From: Aspergillus flavus
Lineage: Eukaryota; Ascomycota; Eurotiomycetes; Eurotiales; Aspergillaceae
Direction of reading: 5' to 3'
Assembly: GCF_009017415.1 (NCBI RefSeq)
Contig: NC_092404.1
Span: 2,108,001 to 2,172,000, forward strand
DNA: 64,000 nucleotides
The notes below the pieces were generated by a model, which did not search any database, was not told where the DNA came from, and saw only the letters and a program-made list of their open reading frames with translations. This document shows positions 1-9,866 of the stretch, one piece after another. A program made the translations under genes and the position numbers. Numbering within the stretch: the stretch's first letter is position 1; every line of letters begins with the position of its first letter.

Positions 1-1668
1 ACGCAGAGGCGCCGCCAATGGGATTAGATACCCATGGTTTACCCGTCCGTGTCTCGTCTGGGGACGCTCGCGACGATGCCGGCTGAGAGGACATCGGGAC
101 TGCATCGTTACTGGAGCTAGTGGGCACGGTCATAGCCGATGACGTTCGAGAGGCAGACTTGGTCGGGCGCAGGACTTTCATAGGGCGAGTCCTGGAAGTC
201 TTACCGGCGGTGGAAGCATTGGAATCTAATCTGGTATCGCGTTTCCACGAACCCCAAACCCCGGCTGGCTCCACCTTCATCGGGCCCTCCGGCGGAGACC
301 CTGCAACTACAGCAGGCTTGCTCACGCTGGTGGATTCGGCGCTCCTTGGCAGTTCCTGGTTATCCAAAGATGTCTTTCGACTCTCTTCAGGTTCATCAGT
401 TGAATCTCTGGCGGAAGCAGATGCTGACCTGGACTGTCGAGACACACTCCTAGGTGGGCCAATTACACCGACTGAATGGCCATTGGTGTCTGGCTGATCG
501 CTAGCTTGAAGCGATTGAGTCGTGTCCGTAGTACGCGAGGCATCCGATGCCGTGCGAAGGAACTTGAAAACTGAGTCGTCTTCGGGTCGCACAAGAGGGA
601 TCGAGATCTTATTCCGCTCATCGTCCACCATGATAATTTTGTCCTGCGAGAAGAGAAGTTCCGCATTATGGGAACGAAGGATATCACTGCCGAGAACAAT
701 CTGAATGGAAGGATCATTGGAATCGATGTCACGGACAAGGAATCGAACAGTCAATGCGGGCAGCTGGGGGACTGGGCTACCGGGTCTGGAAGATGATTGG
801 TGAATGCTAGCCTCGGGCAGGTACATCGGAAGCTTGATGAACTGCAGGTCTTCCTCCTGTGTTACCAAGTCCTCGAGACCCAGCTTTCGAATCATGGGAT
901 AGCCCAATGACGACTTATAAGACCCCGAGCAGACAGCTGCATACAGAAGCGAGTCATTGGAGAAGTTGGTCGTCAACCAGCACCGTATGATGCAGGGTAC
1001 AGGGCCAAGGAGAAAAAGTCCAGGTGGAGGAATGAGAGGCGAACCACCAACAGAAGAGCCCATCATTCTGCTGGTGGTTTCCAACCCCATACTGTTGGTA
1101 CGCGCCGAGTGATGGGAATGTCCGGATGAGCTTAGTCGTCCGTCAGATCGGTGAGACAAAGACCGCTCGGTCAGCGGATGGCTCCCCATTCCACTCCCCG
1201 TTCGCAGTGGGAGCTCGCTGGTAGACCGACTAGCTTGTCCATAGTAGCTGTGGATAGCGCTTTCATCAAAGCGGACACTATTCGCTCTGGATGTCCCTCG
1301 CCTTGGTTCCTCTTCGCTCTCTATGCCCATGGTCCCCCCAACCCCGTGATGCTGTCCCTGATCGAAACCTTTGAAGGCGTCAGCCGGCGAATGGAAGATA
1401 GGCTCTGCAACAGGAATGAAAGATCAGCTCCTATCCGAAAGCAATTCGAAGACCAAGTGAACACACCTGTGGGTATTGTGCCTGCAACGGATGTCGGAAA
1501 CGGTGACAGAGGGCCCCAGACGCTTTTCAATTTCGCATCCTCGTCCCTTCGCCGCTCCAGTCTCGCGATTCGCTCCGCCTGCTCGAACTGTGTAGCATGG
1601 AGCTCCTTCAGCTCTTCAAAGACGCGCCAAATGTCGTCACGTGAAGCAAAAGGGTACTGAGCATCCAT
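1..1668 (-). CDS. Conserved fungal protein with catalytically dead retropepsin-like domain (3' end beyond window)
   Basis: Exons are 1668-1467 and 1404 running off the window at 1. The 62-bp intron has a GTGTGT donor and a TTGCAG acceptor, and the reading frame stays open across both exons, giving about 535 codons here. The start is the ATG at 1668 (MDAQYPFASRDDIW); the track's longer start lies upstream in the leader. Residues 1-55 are charged and helical, likely coiled coil. Residues about 200-340 follow the order of a retropepsin (Ty3/gypsy or DDI1-type aspartic protease): a strand ending in AAVCSGSYKSSL then RKLGL, and later QIVLGSDILRSHNAELLF, the usual (I/V)LGxDxL closing motif. Where an active enzyme has D-T/S-G this protein has C226-S-G, so protease activity is unlikely. 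The remainder is Ser/Pro-rich and disordered. Function unknown; scaffolding or binding is inference. The plus-strand ORFs here are shadows. Confidence 0.8.
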
Positions 1669-2692
1669 ATCCGAACGACTGGATAAGGGTGGCAAACAAA
1701 GCAACGACCAGGGAAAACAGGACACAAATGGATCAGACCCCAGGAATCAGACAGCTTTATGTTTCTCCTTCAAGCTACTTTTCGGCGTTAACCGGCCAGC
1801 GATATGTAGCTCACTTTATCCTCGAAACTCCTCCCTCCTCTGTGAGACGGCCGTACGGCCGTCCACCCGGTTTGCTAAAGATGGATATCTGCAACCTTTG
1901 CCAAAACCATATAACCTAATAGAAGCTTGTTCTTGGGGTGTTCTCACTCAACAACGCTGATGAGTATTGAAGCGAAATGAAGTGTCGAGAAGGGTGTCTT
2001 GATTCGGACGAAAAGAATGCCGAGTTAACGGTTGTCGAGGAATATCCAATGAGGTGAGAAGCGACCACCTCAGCTCGTGTTGGAGGCCGCGAAAATTGTT
2101 GAGATAATGGTAAGCAAAAAGCTGTAGGATCGACTGAAGATTTTCTAGCAAGGGACGCCTAGGAGAGAAATGATCTGCTTTGCAGGAGGAAATGCGTGTT
2201 AGATGCTAGGACGGAGGCTCCGGCGCTTTTAAGGGTGACTTGAAACACGAGTGGTTAGATTGCTCAAAGAAGATGCAAGAAATTTCAGGAGACAGGAGAA
2301 ACAAGTTCGTAAGATCGTGGAGGGCAAAAATTAAGCGCTGTAAGCTGAAAGGAAGGGTGATGACGAGGCAAGGAAGCAGAATGGAAGGTGAAAGACAAAA
2401 GATGAGGGGATGAAATTCAATGCAACAGCCGTCACTTTCTATCTCGGGCTTAGTCTGTGTTTCTTTTGTCTCCGACGGAGTTTGAACTTGCAGCCGATTC
2501 TAGACCGCTTTTGCTTGCACACTCTCACTAACATCAGACAATAATAGTCAACTTATTTGAACTTATACTACATTCTAGATACTCCACAAAATTTACAGGA
2601 ATTTAGTCTTTCTATTCCAGGTGACAATCGCTCTAGAACGTGGTAAACTATCGACCCGTGCGGATCTCCATCCGTTGCCACTGCATATCTCT
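1669..2692. other. Intergenic: leader/promoter of the retropepsin-like gene, 3' side of IAH1
   Basis: No convincing ORF. It should contain the promoter of the gene reading leftward from 1668 and the terminator of the IAH1-like gene ending at 2693. The one clear structure is an 18-bp perfect palindrome at 1846-1863. Confidence 0.6.
1846..1863. promoter_or_regulatory. 18-bp perfect palindrome with doubled CGG/CCG triplets
   Basis: GACGGCCGTACGGCCGTC reads the same on both strands. It contains CGG and CCG triplets in inverted and everted arrangement, the half-sites used by fungal Zn2Cys6 regulators. It lies about 180 bp upstream of the start codon at 1668. A binding role is inferred from shape and position only. 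Confidence 0.4.
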
Positions 2693-3711
2693 CTACCTTG
2701 GCGCCTCCGGCCATGCGGGATGAACCATATCCATTGCAGTAGGTTCTTCCTCCGGCCACTTCGCTCGAATCGTTTCCATAATCGCATCAAACAGTACCCG
2801 ATATCCATCTGCCGTCAAATGTAGCCCTTTTCCAGAGGTTAGTCACTACTATGTCGGACACAGGACACAAACGAAAAGAATAGCACAGACCATCAGTGAA
2901 AAATCGCGCAAATTGATCCAGATTTGGCAAATCTCTTGAGCCCGGTAGTGGCTCGCCCTCCTTCCAGCCAACAGCAGACATAAATGCCTTCCATACATCC
3001 ACTACGGGGACACCGAGAGAGGCGCCGACTTCGCGGACTGCCTCCGCATATTCCTTAGTAAAAGCGGCGGTCCGGCTGGGATGGGCATTGCCCTTGGACT
3101 CGTCGAACCCCTGTAGTTGGTATTCATTTACAGGGGGTGGAGTCAGCAGGAGGATATGTGGATTTTGGGCCACTGTTGCAGGATGTTGTATGATCCGAGT
3201 CAGATTCTCTTTATACACGTCCAATGGGACGTGCTGAGGACTGCCGGGGAGACATGCGTCATTGGCTCCAAAGAAAATAGTCTATTGTCGAGTTAATATT
3301 CGTAGGCTACTTCGAGGTTCTTGATAATATTAGCTGGCGTACCATGAACCGCACTGTGGCTTTTTCCGGTGTGGGAAAGAACTTGGGAAAGACTTTGATG
3401 GCATGGCCAGAGGTATAGCCACTGTAGGGGATCATGCGATTAGTAGGATTATCATCGAACAGGTTTAGTGATCTAGCGTAACGCACCCAAACCCACGGTT
3501 GATCACGTCCAGGCGACGGCTGTAAGCTGTAAGATTTTAGTAGCTGTATGTAGTCGAAAGGAAGAAAATAAATAAAATACTACCTACCATCCTGCAGTGC
3601 TGCGAATAGCCCGAACCCCATGTGGGGGTCGCTGGACATCTGGGTGATTGAATCCCCAAAAAGGATGAATTGATCATAAGGCTTGTACAAAGCCTCTTCC
3701 TCGGTTGCCAT
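2693..3711 (-). CDS. IAH1: SGNH/GDSL esterase, isoamyl acetate-hydrolysing esterase (IAH1) family
   Basis: Five exons: 3711-3588, 3526-3487, 3421-3343, 3281-2891 and 2826-2693, in frame throughout, for 255 residues; ATG at 3711. The SGNH blocks are clear: block I FGDSIT with nucleophile Ser21, the Gly block GFGGYTSGH, block III FGANDAC, and block V DGLHLTADGY carrying the Asp and His. Family members in yeast hydrolyse acetate esters such as isoamyl acetate; they are cytosolic with no signal peptide, and none is seen here. The length matches yeast Iah1 (about 240 residues). The fourth residue block is complete, so the enzyme should be active. The exact ester substrate in this fungus cannot be read from the sequence. 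Confidence 0.92.
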
Positions 3712-4488
3712 TGCGAAACACAACTGCCCAGGTGATTTGCTTCTTTACCTTTTTAGTATACGTAGTAGCTAGTCGGTGGAGAAGAATATTGAGAAGAGAG
3801 GCAGAGGGGAAGGAAGATTAAATACTATACTGCCGAATGATGGAGGGGCTTTGTAGAGATCAAATAGTTCATGACGGTTTATCTCCGATCCCATATTCTG
3901 ACCACTCAGCAGCCGTCGGGGATTTAAATTTATTTATTACGGTAGATAAACGGTGGATCTCGTAAAAACACAATTAATTGCTTAGATCTAAAAACAGTCT
4001 ACCGCTGCCAACTCCTTCATGATACCCACTTTGAAAAATGCTGGTCATCCCTTCGTTTTATACGAATTTGACAAATGCAAATGAAGAGCATAGCATCCGC
4101 ATGGAAGGCTCTGGACCAGCCATCTACACGCTTCTACACATCAAGGTTTTTCCACCAACAACAAGCTTGGCTCATGCGCTTATTCAAGTGGGGTCTTTTT
4201 TTCACTTAGTGGCTCCTCCTCAGCCTGATTTGACAAGGGAGAAAGGACTCACAACCTCTAAAATGGCCGTGTTCGAAAGGGAATACGGCCAAATTACGTG
4301 CCAGCAAAGAGAGGAAAAAAGGAAGTTTACCTTTTCCTCTACCACCAGAAGTATATGAATTATTCGTCGTTTGTCCGTGTTCATCAGAATTGCTTGTATG
4401 AAATTTGAAGAAATGAAGTACGCTAATCGAAATTATCCAGCTATCTCAAATACAAACCTGGGACAATGGAGGCAGAGCACGCTCAACA
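3712..4488. other. Intergenic, nothing specific seen
   Basis: AT-rich spacer holding the promoter of the esterase and the 3' end of the MFS gene. A 106-codon plus-strand ORF at 4038-4358 has no recognisable motif or splice context and I do not call it. Confidence 0.6.
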
Positions 4489-6219
4489 TTAAGCCCATTT
4501 CCTCCCCATTGCGTGCACCGCAATAGTGGGTAGCAAGCTACAGACGAATATCATAGCGCTCGCAACACCTGAACTAGCAGCGACGCCAACGTTCGCAAAC
4601 ATATCGGGAAACCTATATGGTGTCAATTATGCATCGGCGTGACACTTGTTTCGGGAACTTACCAAAATGGGCCGATGAAGCCCCAGATCTGCCGAACGAA
4701 AGTAATGAACACCCCCACACTTCCAGGATCGTCTGGGTGGCAGTCGACGGCATACGTGACCATGACAGTAGTCACGACTTGATTACCAAAGGCAGCCACT
4801 CCAGTGCCCACAATAGGCTTTACAGTCCAATGCCCCTCAGGGGCCTGCTGAGTACATACTAAAAAGACAATGACGCCAATAATGGTCAAGATAATGCCGG
4901 GGTAGCTGAGCCAGAGACGGAATTCTGGTTCAGGTGCCTTTCGTATACGCCGTGCTCGGCGATTCATCCAGTAATCGGATATTGAGCCCCCGATTTGCTC
5001 GCCAAGAACTGTGCCAATTATGACTCCGATGAACTGGAGACCAAGTTGTTCAGTATTGAGAGCAAATTTCTCCTGTAGGAGCTGAGGAACCTCGACGGTG
5101 ATCATGACACTTCCGAATAAGAAAACCATGGCATACACAACAGCCGGTACTACGACGCTCGGGCGCTTGAACATGGTCAACGGGTGAACGAATTCCTTGA
5201 ATGTCAGTGGAGTTGGGTCGATGCGTCGAAATGAAAGATATTGGGCTTTGAAGCCCGAAGATGTATCGTCTGTACTACCACCGATATAGCGGGTTTCGGG
5301 TCCAAAGAAGATGTAAAGGATGAATTGCACGCCGTTAGTGATGGCAAGAACCCAGAAGATCCAACGGTAGCCCGCGCGATTTGCAACAAAGCCGAAGATC
5401 AATGCACCTAGCATGTAATAATTAGCGGCGGTAAACACCAAAGCAATATGTAGGTACGGACTAACCAACTGGTATACCCAGAGTGACCATCAAGGTCCAT
5501 ATCCCCATATACCGAGCCCTCTCTTTCTTGAAGAAGGTTTCTGCCACAACGGCACTCCCGATTGCTGCTGCCGGAGAGATGAAAAACGCTGTTAAAGCTC
5601 TACATGCGGCCAGTGACGCATACGTCGGGCTCTTCGCACATCCAACATTGCAAACAAGGCTGAGGATGGTGGATAGCAGAAATATAGGCCGACGACCGTA
5701 CCGGTTGGACAATGGTTTCCAGAAGAGGGGAGCGCCCCCGAGAATAGCAATTTGTAGGGAGGTAAGATAGCTGGCTCTTTGTAGAGATACTCCTAAATCG
5801 ATACTAATGTCCTCATAGGCAGGCGTGATCGAGGACGTAAAGGTCGCCATGCAAGCGTGAAAGGCGACAAGAAGGAGGTTCGTTAATTTCTATAATAAAG
5901 AGAAGTCATCAGGTTTGGTCCGAGCTGTATACTCAGGAGGGCTTCGTACCTTCCACGTAGGCCAGTTGTATGGGTCTGCGTCTGACGCACTCGGCATGGG
6001 GTCCAGGTCCAAGGTGCCATGTCGTTTGAAGAGATATTCACGATGAGATGGAGAAAGCGAAGATGAGATATCATCGAACTGTGTTGGGCTGACTTCTGCT
6101 TTCTCAATACACTCGCTATCTTCTTTTTCCAGGGAGGAAAGGTCCTTGCTATCTGGTGATGGGATAGATGGGGTGGATAGGACCTCCCCTAGATCCTCTG
6201 TTCTTTTATGTGATGACAT
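4489..6219 (-). CDS. Major facilitator superfamily transporter (12-TM, DHA1/SVOP-like)
   Basis: Four exons: 6219-5950, 5889-5466, 5407-4663 and 4612-4489, giving 520 residues. Intron boundaries were chosen from GTACGA, GTTAGT and GTAAGT donors and YAG acceptors, all phase-consistent. A hydrophilic acidic N-terminus of about 85 residues precedes NWPTWKKLTNLLLVAFHA, the usual entry to TM1. MFS motif A appears as NRYGRRPIF after TM2, and the loop between TM6 and TM7 is long and charged. The central segment retains MVTLGIPVGALIFGFVA across the second splice junction, typical of fungal drug or metabolite exporters. A plasma-membrane proton antiporter is the family expectation; the substrate is unknown. 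No biosynthetic cluster is evident beside it, only hydrolases. Confidence 0.88.
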
Positions 6220-6504
6220 GATTTCGGCAAGAAAGAACGTACACTGAGTCGGCCTCTGAAAAGAAATCGTGATTATTTGAAGAACATAACACTAAACAGA
6301 GACGAGTAGGGAATGAGAGCTGAATAGCCCTATAACCGTGACACGTAAGGGCTTATAAGGGAGGAGCGGATGGTCCGGCAGCTAGGTTGCCACCATTTTG
6401 TTACGAAAACATCTGGGGTACTGTACAGTTGGCCCCAGTTGATAGTGCCTCCTGAAGTCTCGGACTGATGGATATCTGGGGAACCTGGGGATGGAGTCTC
6501 TCTA

Positions 6505-6532
6505 CTGTGGGGATTGGCACTAGTCCCCACAG
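6505..6532. repeat. Inverted repeat, 9-bp perfect arms
   Basis: CTGTGGGGA at 6505-6513 and TCCCCACAG at 6524-6532 are perfect reverse complements around a 10-nt loop, so a hairpin could form in DNA or RNA. It lies about 290 bp upstream of the MFS start codon. Could be a regulatory site or part of an old element. Confidence 0.5.
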
Positions 6533-6849
6533 CACGGCAATGCCAGACTGGGTGCTCATACGCTTGTCTCAACGTACGGTTTGCTATCTTGTGGAGAAGT
6601 GCATCTGTGGAATGCTTACGACGCAACCATGTTACTGGGTGTGGGAGAAACGCCTTTCAGAAACAAACCCCCAGGAAGGTCAATTATATACAAGTCAGAG
6701 CGCTTAGTCGATTGCCAACGTCTGTCTTCTGCAAATAACAACGACACTGTATTTACTGCTAAAAGCAGGTTCTAAAAACTACCACGAGAGCTTTTAAGGA
6801 AAAGCGAGGAGACGTGAAGCATAGAGCGGGTTACGTTTCCGCTTCAAGG

Positions 6850-6881
6850 TAGTCAGGCCGAATTTAGCTCGGCCTTAACTA
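6850..6881. repeat. Imperfect foldback built on GGCCGA arms
   Basis: TAGTCAGGCCGA on the left pairs with TCGGCCTTAACTA on the right, with a short mismatch, around AATTTAGC. A related palindromic motif, AGCTGGCCGAATGGCCGAGCT, occurs at 8479-8499 upstream of the hydrolase gene. Confidence 0.45.
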
Positions 6882-7276
6882 CGAGGTACAGTTAGTATCT
6901 TCGGGGTTTGGAGGTCCAGACTCTACTTGAAGGTTATTTACTGGATTGGAATTTGTGGGGTTTGTGGGGTGGCCATAGATTTCGTCAATTATAGCAAGAG
7001 AATAGAGATATAACTCCTTATATAGAGTTTCCTTCTACAAGCCACATTCTATAGCTACTGCATTATAAGTAATATAACTTAGTCATTTGTCTAAAAGGTA
7101 TTGGCCTTTCCTAGTGCGGGATTACAGTTATAGATGCATACTATTCCCTACTACCCCAGAACGCTGTGCATGTAAAGTATGATGTTGCTACCAAAAATAG
7201 ATGGCATTCTCCCCTAAACCTATAGTAACATGCCAAGCTCTAATCTACAGGTTCTACTAAAAGGTGTACAGTATGG

Positions 7277-8302
7277 TCAATCAGTGCTTTGAGAAATCGC
7301 ACATAAGTCTTTCTTACCTTGACCCATGCTGCATTCGATCGCGAATCCCAGACAACGTAACAGCCACGCCGTTCCCTGCAGGCTCATCTCCATACAATGA
7401 GGCGCCATAGGTATGACCACATTCTCAACTTTGGGACTCTTTGTCCGGAATACTTCGGTGAATTGCATGGTGCCTTCTTCCGATGAGTCCCAAAAGCCGT
7501 CCTGGTCACCCACCGCGTATAGAAAAGGCACAGTAACCCGCTCGGCATACGAGCACCAGTAGCTCTGCCACGTCGTGCGAACATCATGTAGCTCACCCAA
7601 GGGAACCGGGTTGTTAAGGACCTCTGTGTACGAGGTGATTTTTGGGTCAACAAGCAGTACTTCATTTGCTTTGGGCGGAAAGTTAAGCATCAGTCTATCC
7701 TTCACCTTAGGATTGAAACGGATATGCGTTCGCTGCTCGTCTATTTGGTCACTGCCGCTGTTTTCACGGCTATACCCTCCATTTCTGCGACTTGAATTCA
7801 GCGACTCATGCATATGGCTCTTGCACCCAATTCCAGACACGACCAGCCCTGCAAGTGGATACTCTTTCGGTTCTGCAGCGGCCACGATGGCTATCATCCC
7901 CCCTATCGAATGTGCCAATACTACCATACTGGATGCACCAGACCCAAACTCTTTCCACACTGCTGGTAGAACAGTTGAGTTGAGGTATTTCCCTTGTTCC
8001 TGAACGAATGTAGTGCCCCGTCTTTCGAGGTCTTCATTCTTGACTTTTGGATCCGGGTAGGCCGTGCTACCACCGTATCCTGGTCTATCGAACGCAACGA
8101 CGGGTATCTGAAGAGTCTCTCCGAGCGTGAATATGGAATGCTGAAAGTCGATATCGAAATACTTCGAGTCATAGCTTGCTCCATGTATGCAGACAATAAG
8201 GGGCATCGGTGAAGATGCTCTTAGTGTTTGAGGCTGCGCGGGAATGAAGGAGCGGCCTGTGAGCGTTCTTGCGCCCTCTAATTTCAACGAGAACAGTTGC
8301 AT
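7277..8302 (-). CDS. Alpha/beta hydrolase fold protein
   Basis: Single exon, 341 residues, ATG at 8302. The fold signature is good: oxyanion-hole HG in LIVCIHGASYD, then VAFDRPGYGGS after strand 4, and a nucleophile elbow AHSIGG with Ser132. The likely catalytic His is His302 in MAPHCMEMS, and the acid is probably in the VGDQDGFWD segment (strand 7). No signal peptide, so it is probably cytosolic. It belongs to the broad AB-hydrolase group containing esterases, epoxide hydrolases and thioesterases; the substrate is not predictable. It reads the same way as the MFS gene but is about 1 kb away, so shared regulation is not shown. Confidence 0.82.
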   Translation of the reverse strand: MQLFSLKLEGARTLTGRSFIPAQPQTLRASSPMPLIVCIHGASYDSKYFDIDFQHSIFTLGETLQIPVVAFDRPGYGGSTAYPDPKVKNEDLERRGTTFVQEQGKYLNSTVLPAVWKEFGSGASSMVVLAHSIGGMIAIVAAAEPKEYPLAGLVVSGIGCKSHMHESLNSSRRNGGYSRENSGSDQIDEQRTHIRFNPKVKDRLMLNFPPKANEVLLVDPKITSYTEVLNNPVPLGELHDVRTTWQSYWCSYAERVTVPFLYAVGDQDGFWDSSEEGTMQFTEVFRTKSPKVENVVIPMAPHCMEMSLQGTAWLLRCLGFAIECSMGQGKKDLCAISQSTD

Positions 8303-9866
8303 GACGATACTTGTAATTCAACCTTATGGTATGGTCAGAAATCAGGAATGAGGGGTTATAACACTCCATCCAGTTGGCAGTATTCAACATTTATATGTGT
8401 ACTCTCGGTAATAAGGGAATGATATGCCGTGTTATCCCTGAGAATTTGAAGGGACTCAAACCCATCTCGGTCATTGGAGCTGGCCGAATGGCCGAGCTAT
8501 GGGGCAAGGATGGTTGATCATGGATATACTAAAATCTCACTCCCACAAGGCAGGATAGGAAGAAGGTACGAGGCATATATCATGTCCCTTCTCCAAGAAT
8601 AGCAGGAAACTTGCATATGGGCTGGTAGCAGATTGATTTTCAATCCCACTTTCCCACTGCGGGTACATTGATCATACTCACAGCCCTTGTGGGAAGAGGT
8701 CATCAGCACTAGTTTGAGGACTGCATATTCGAAACCTGTATGCAAAGTTTAGTATTGCATGCCGGATATGCACTTGTTGATGGAATCGAAGACAAATGCA
8801 AAATGCATGATGATATCATATCTCATTGGCGGTCTACGGAGTAATGCACGCCGGGATAAAATAAAAGAGTACTAGTTTACTACTCCGTACTAGTAGTTAA
8901 TATTCAATCACCCTATAAGGTGGGAACCAAGAGATGAAAGAAACAAAAAAGCGAGAAATATATTCTGGAGATTATACTAACAACCTTCTGCTTTGTTCAG
9001 GTGACGATGATTGAGTCGCCTTTCCACGGCTTGACATCAGAGTGTCGATCTTTTCCAGGGATCATGATCATCATGTTGAGAAAGAATGGTGGGGTAAAAG
9101 CAAATATGTGGACTTCATCCGATTCAGTGAGCATGAATGGCTGCTTTATTAAAGTTAGTTTATTTTACATACGCTTTGTTACACGCGCCTCACGTGTTCG
9201 GGGGGTTCTCCGGATTTCCTTGTTTACGTTGTTATTGCTGCAGCTCTTTCAGCACTCCCTTTGAACTAAAAGGAAGAATTTTCCGGGGATATTTGCTTAT
9301 TCTTAAAGGATAGTTGATTTGTGGCGGATATCCTAGGACCCTGGATACAACCCTACCTACTGCGTTGGAAGAATAAAATTGGGATTTTGATTTATCAGAT
9401 GATGTGCGTTTAGTCCCGTGTTTTGGCTCCTTTTACTTATCTGCGGGTCATCTGCCATGAACACTGTTTTAAACTATCTTGAGAACAATGGTTCTTGCTT
9501 CTCCTTTCTTCCACCACTGCATTCAGGGCTCGTTTGCTATGAATAGCCCTCCCGCCCCTTGACTGCTTGCTATATTACTTTTCGATTTCACTATCTTTGT
9601 GGTTCTACCTCTTTATCGCCCTTTGTTTGAGACCTTTTGTTGAAAATTAAGCCCTCCACGTTTCACCGCTGTTAGCCCGCTCCCAACCTCGGTCAGAGCA
9701 GCTCACCTAAGTCAAGAGATTGAAAAGAAGGGTTGACCTCCCCAGAATTCTATAGCGAATGATATGTTTTGGTATACTCCGTTACTCTGGGTGCCTTGCG
9801 GGTGGCTTGTGTTAACCAGGGAATCAGATCACCACGTCGAACCGTGAAGTACTTACCGCTTCAATA
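8303..9866. other. Intergenic between divergent hydrolase and CLC genes
   Basis: It should hold both promoters. Seen here: the palindromic motif at 8479-8499, two copies of the 9-mer TACGGAGTA/TACTCCGTA (8835-8843 and 8881-8889), a CACGTG core near 9191, and a pyrimidine-rich stretch from about 9440 to 9640 that is probably the CLC leader. ORFs here (for example 9001-9264) carry no motif. Confidence 0.6.

Larger units (their letters stand above)
6220..7276. other. Intergenic with two foldback sequences
   Basis: No gene recognised. It contains inverted repeats at 6505-6532 and 6850-6881, described separately, and short G-rich repeats around 6950-6975 (TTTGTGGGG twice). ORFs at 6330-6775 overlap in several frames on both strands and show no family motif; they look like chance ORFs in the MFS promoter region. 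Confidence 0.55.

Noticed and set aside
120..497. 125-codon plus-strand ORF at the left edge
   Set aside because: Begins at GTG and lies antisense to the retropepsin-like gene, whose frame carries the family motifs.
4038..4358. 106-codon plus-strand ORF
   Set aside because: No motif, biased composition and no splice or homology support; chance ORF between esterase and MFS genes.
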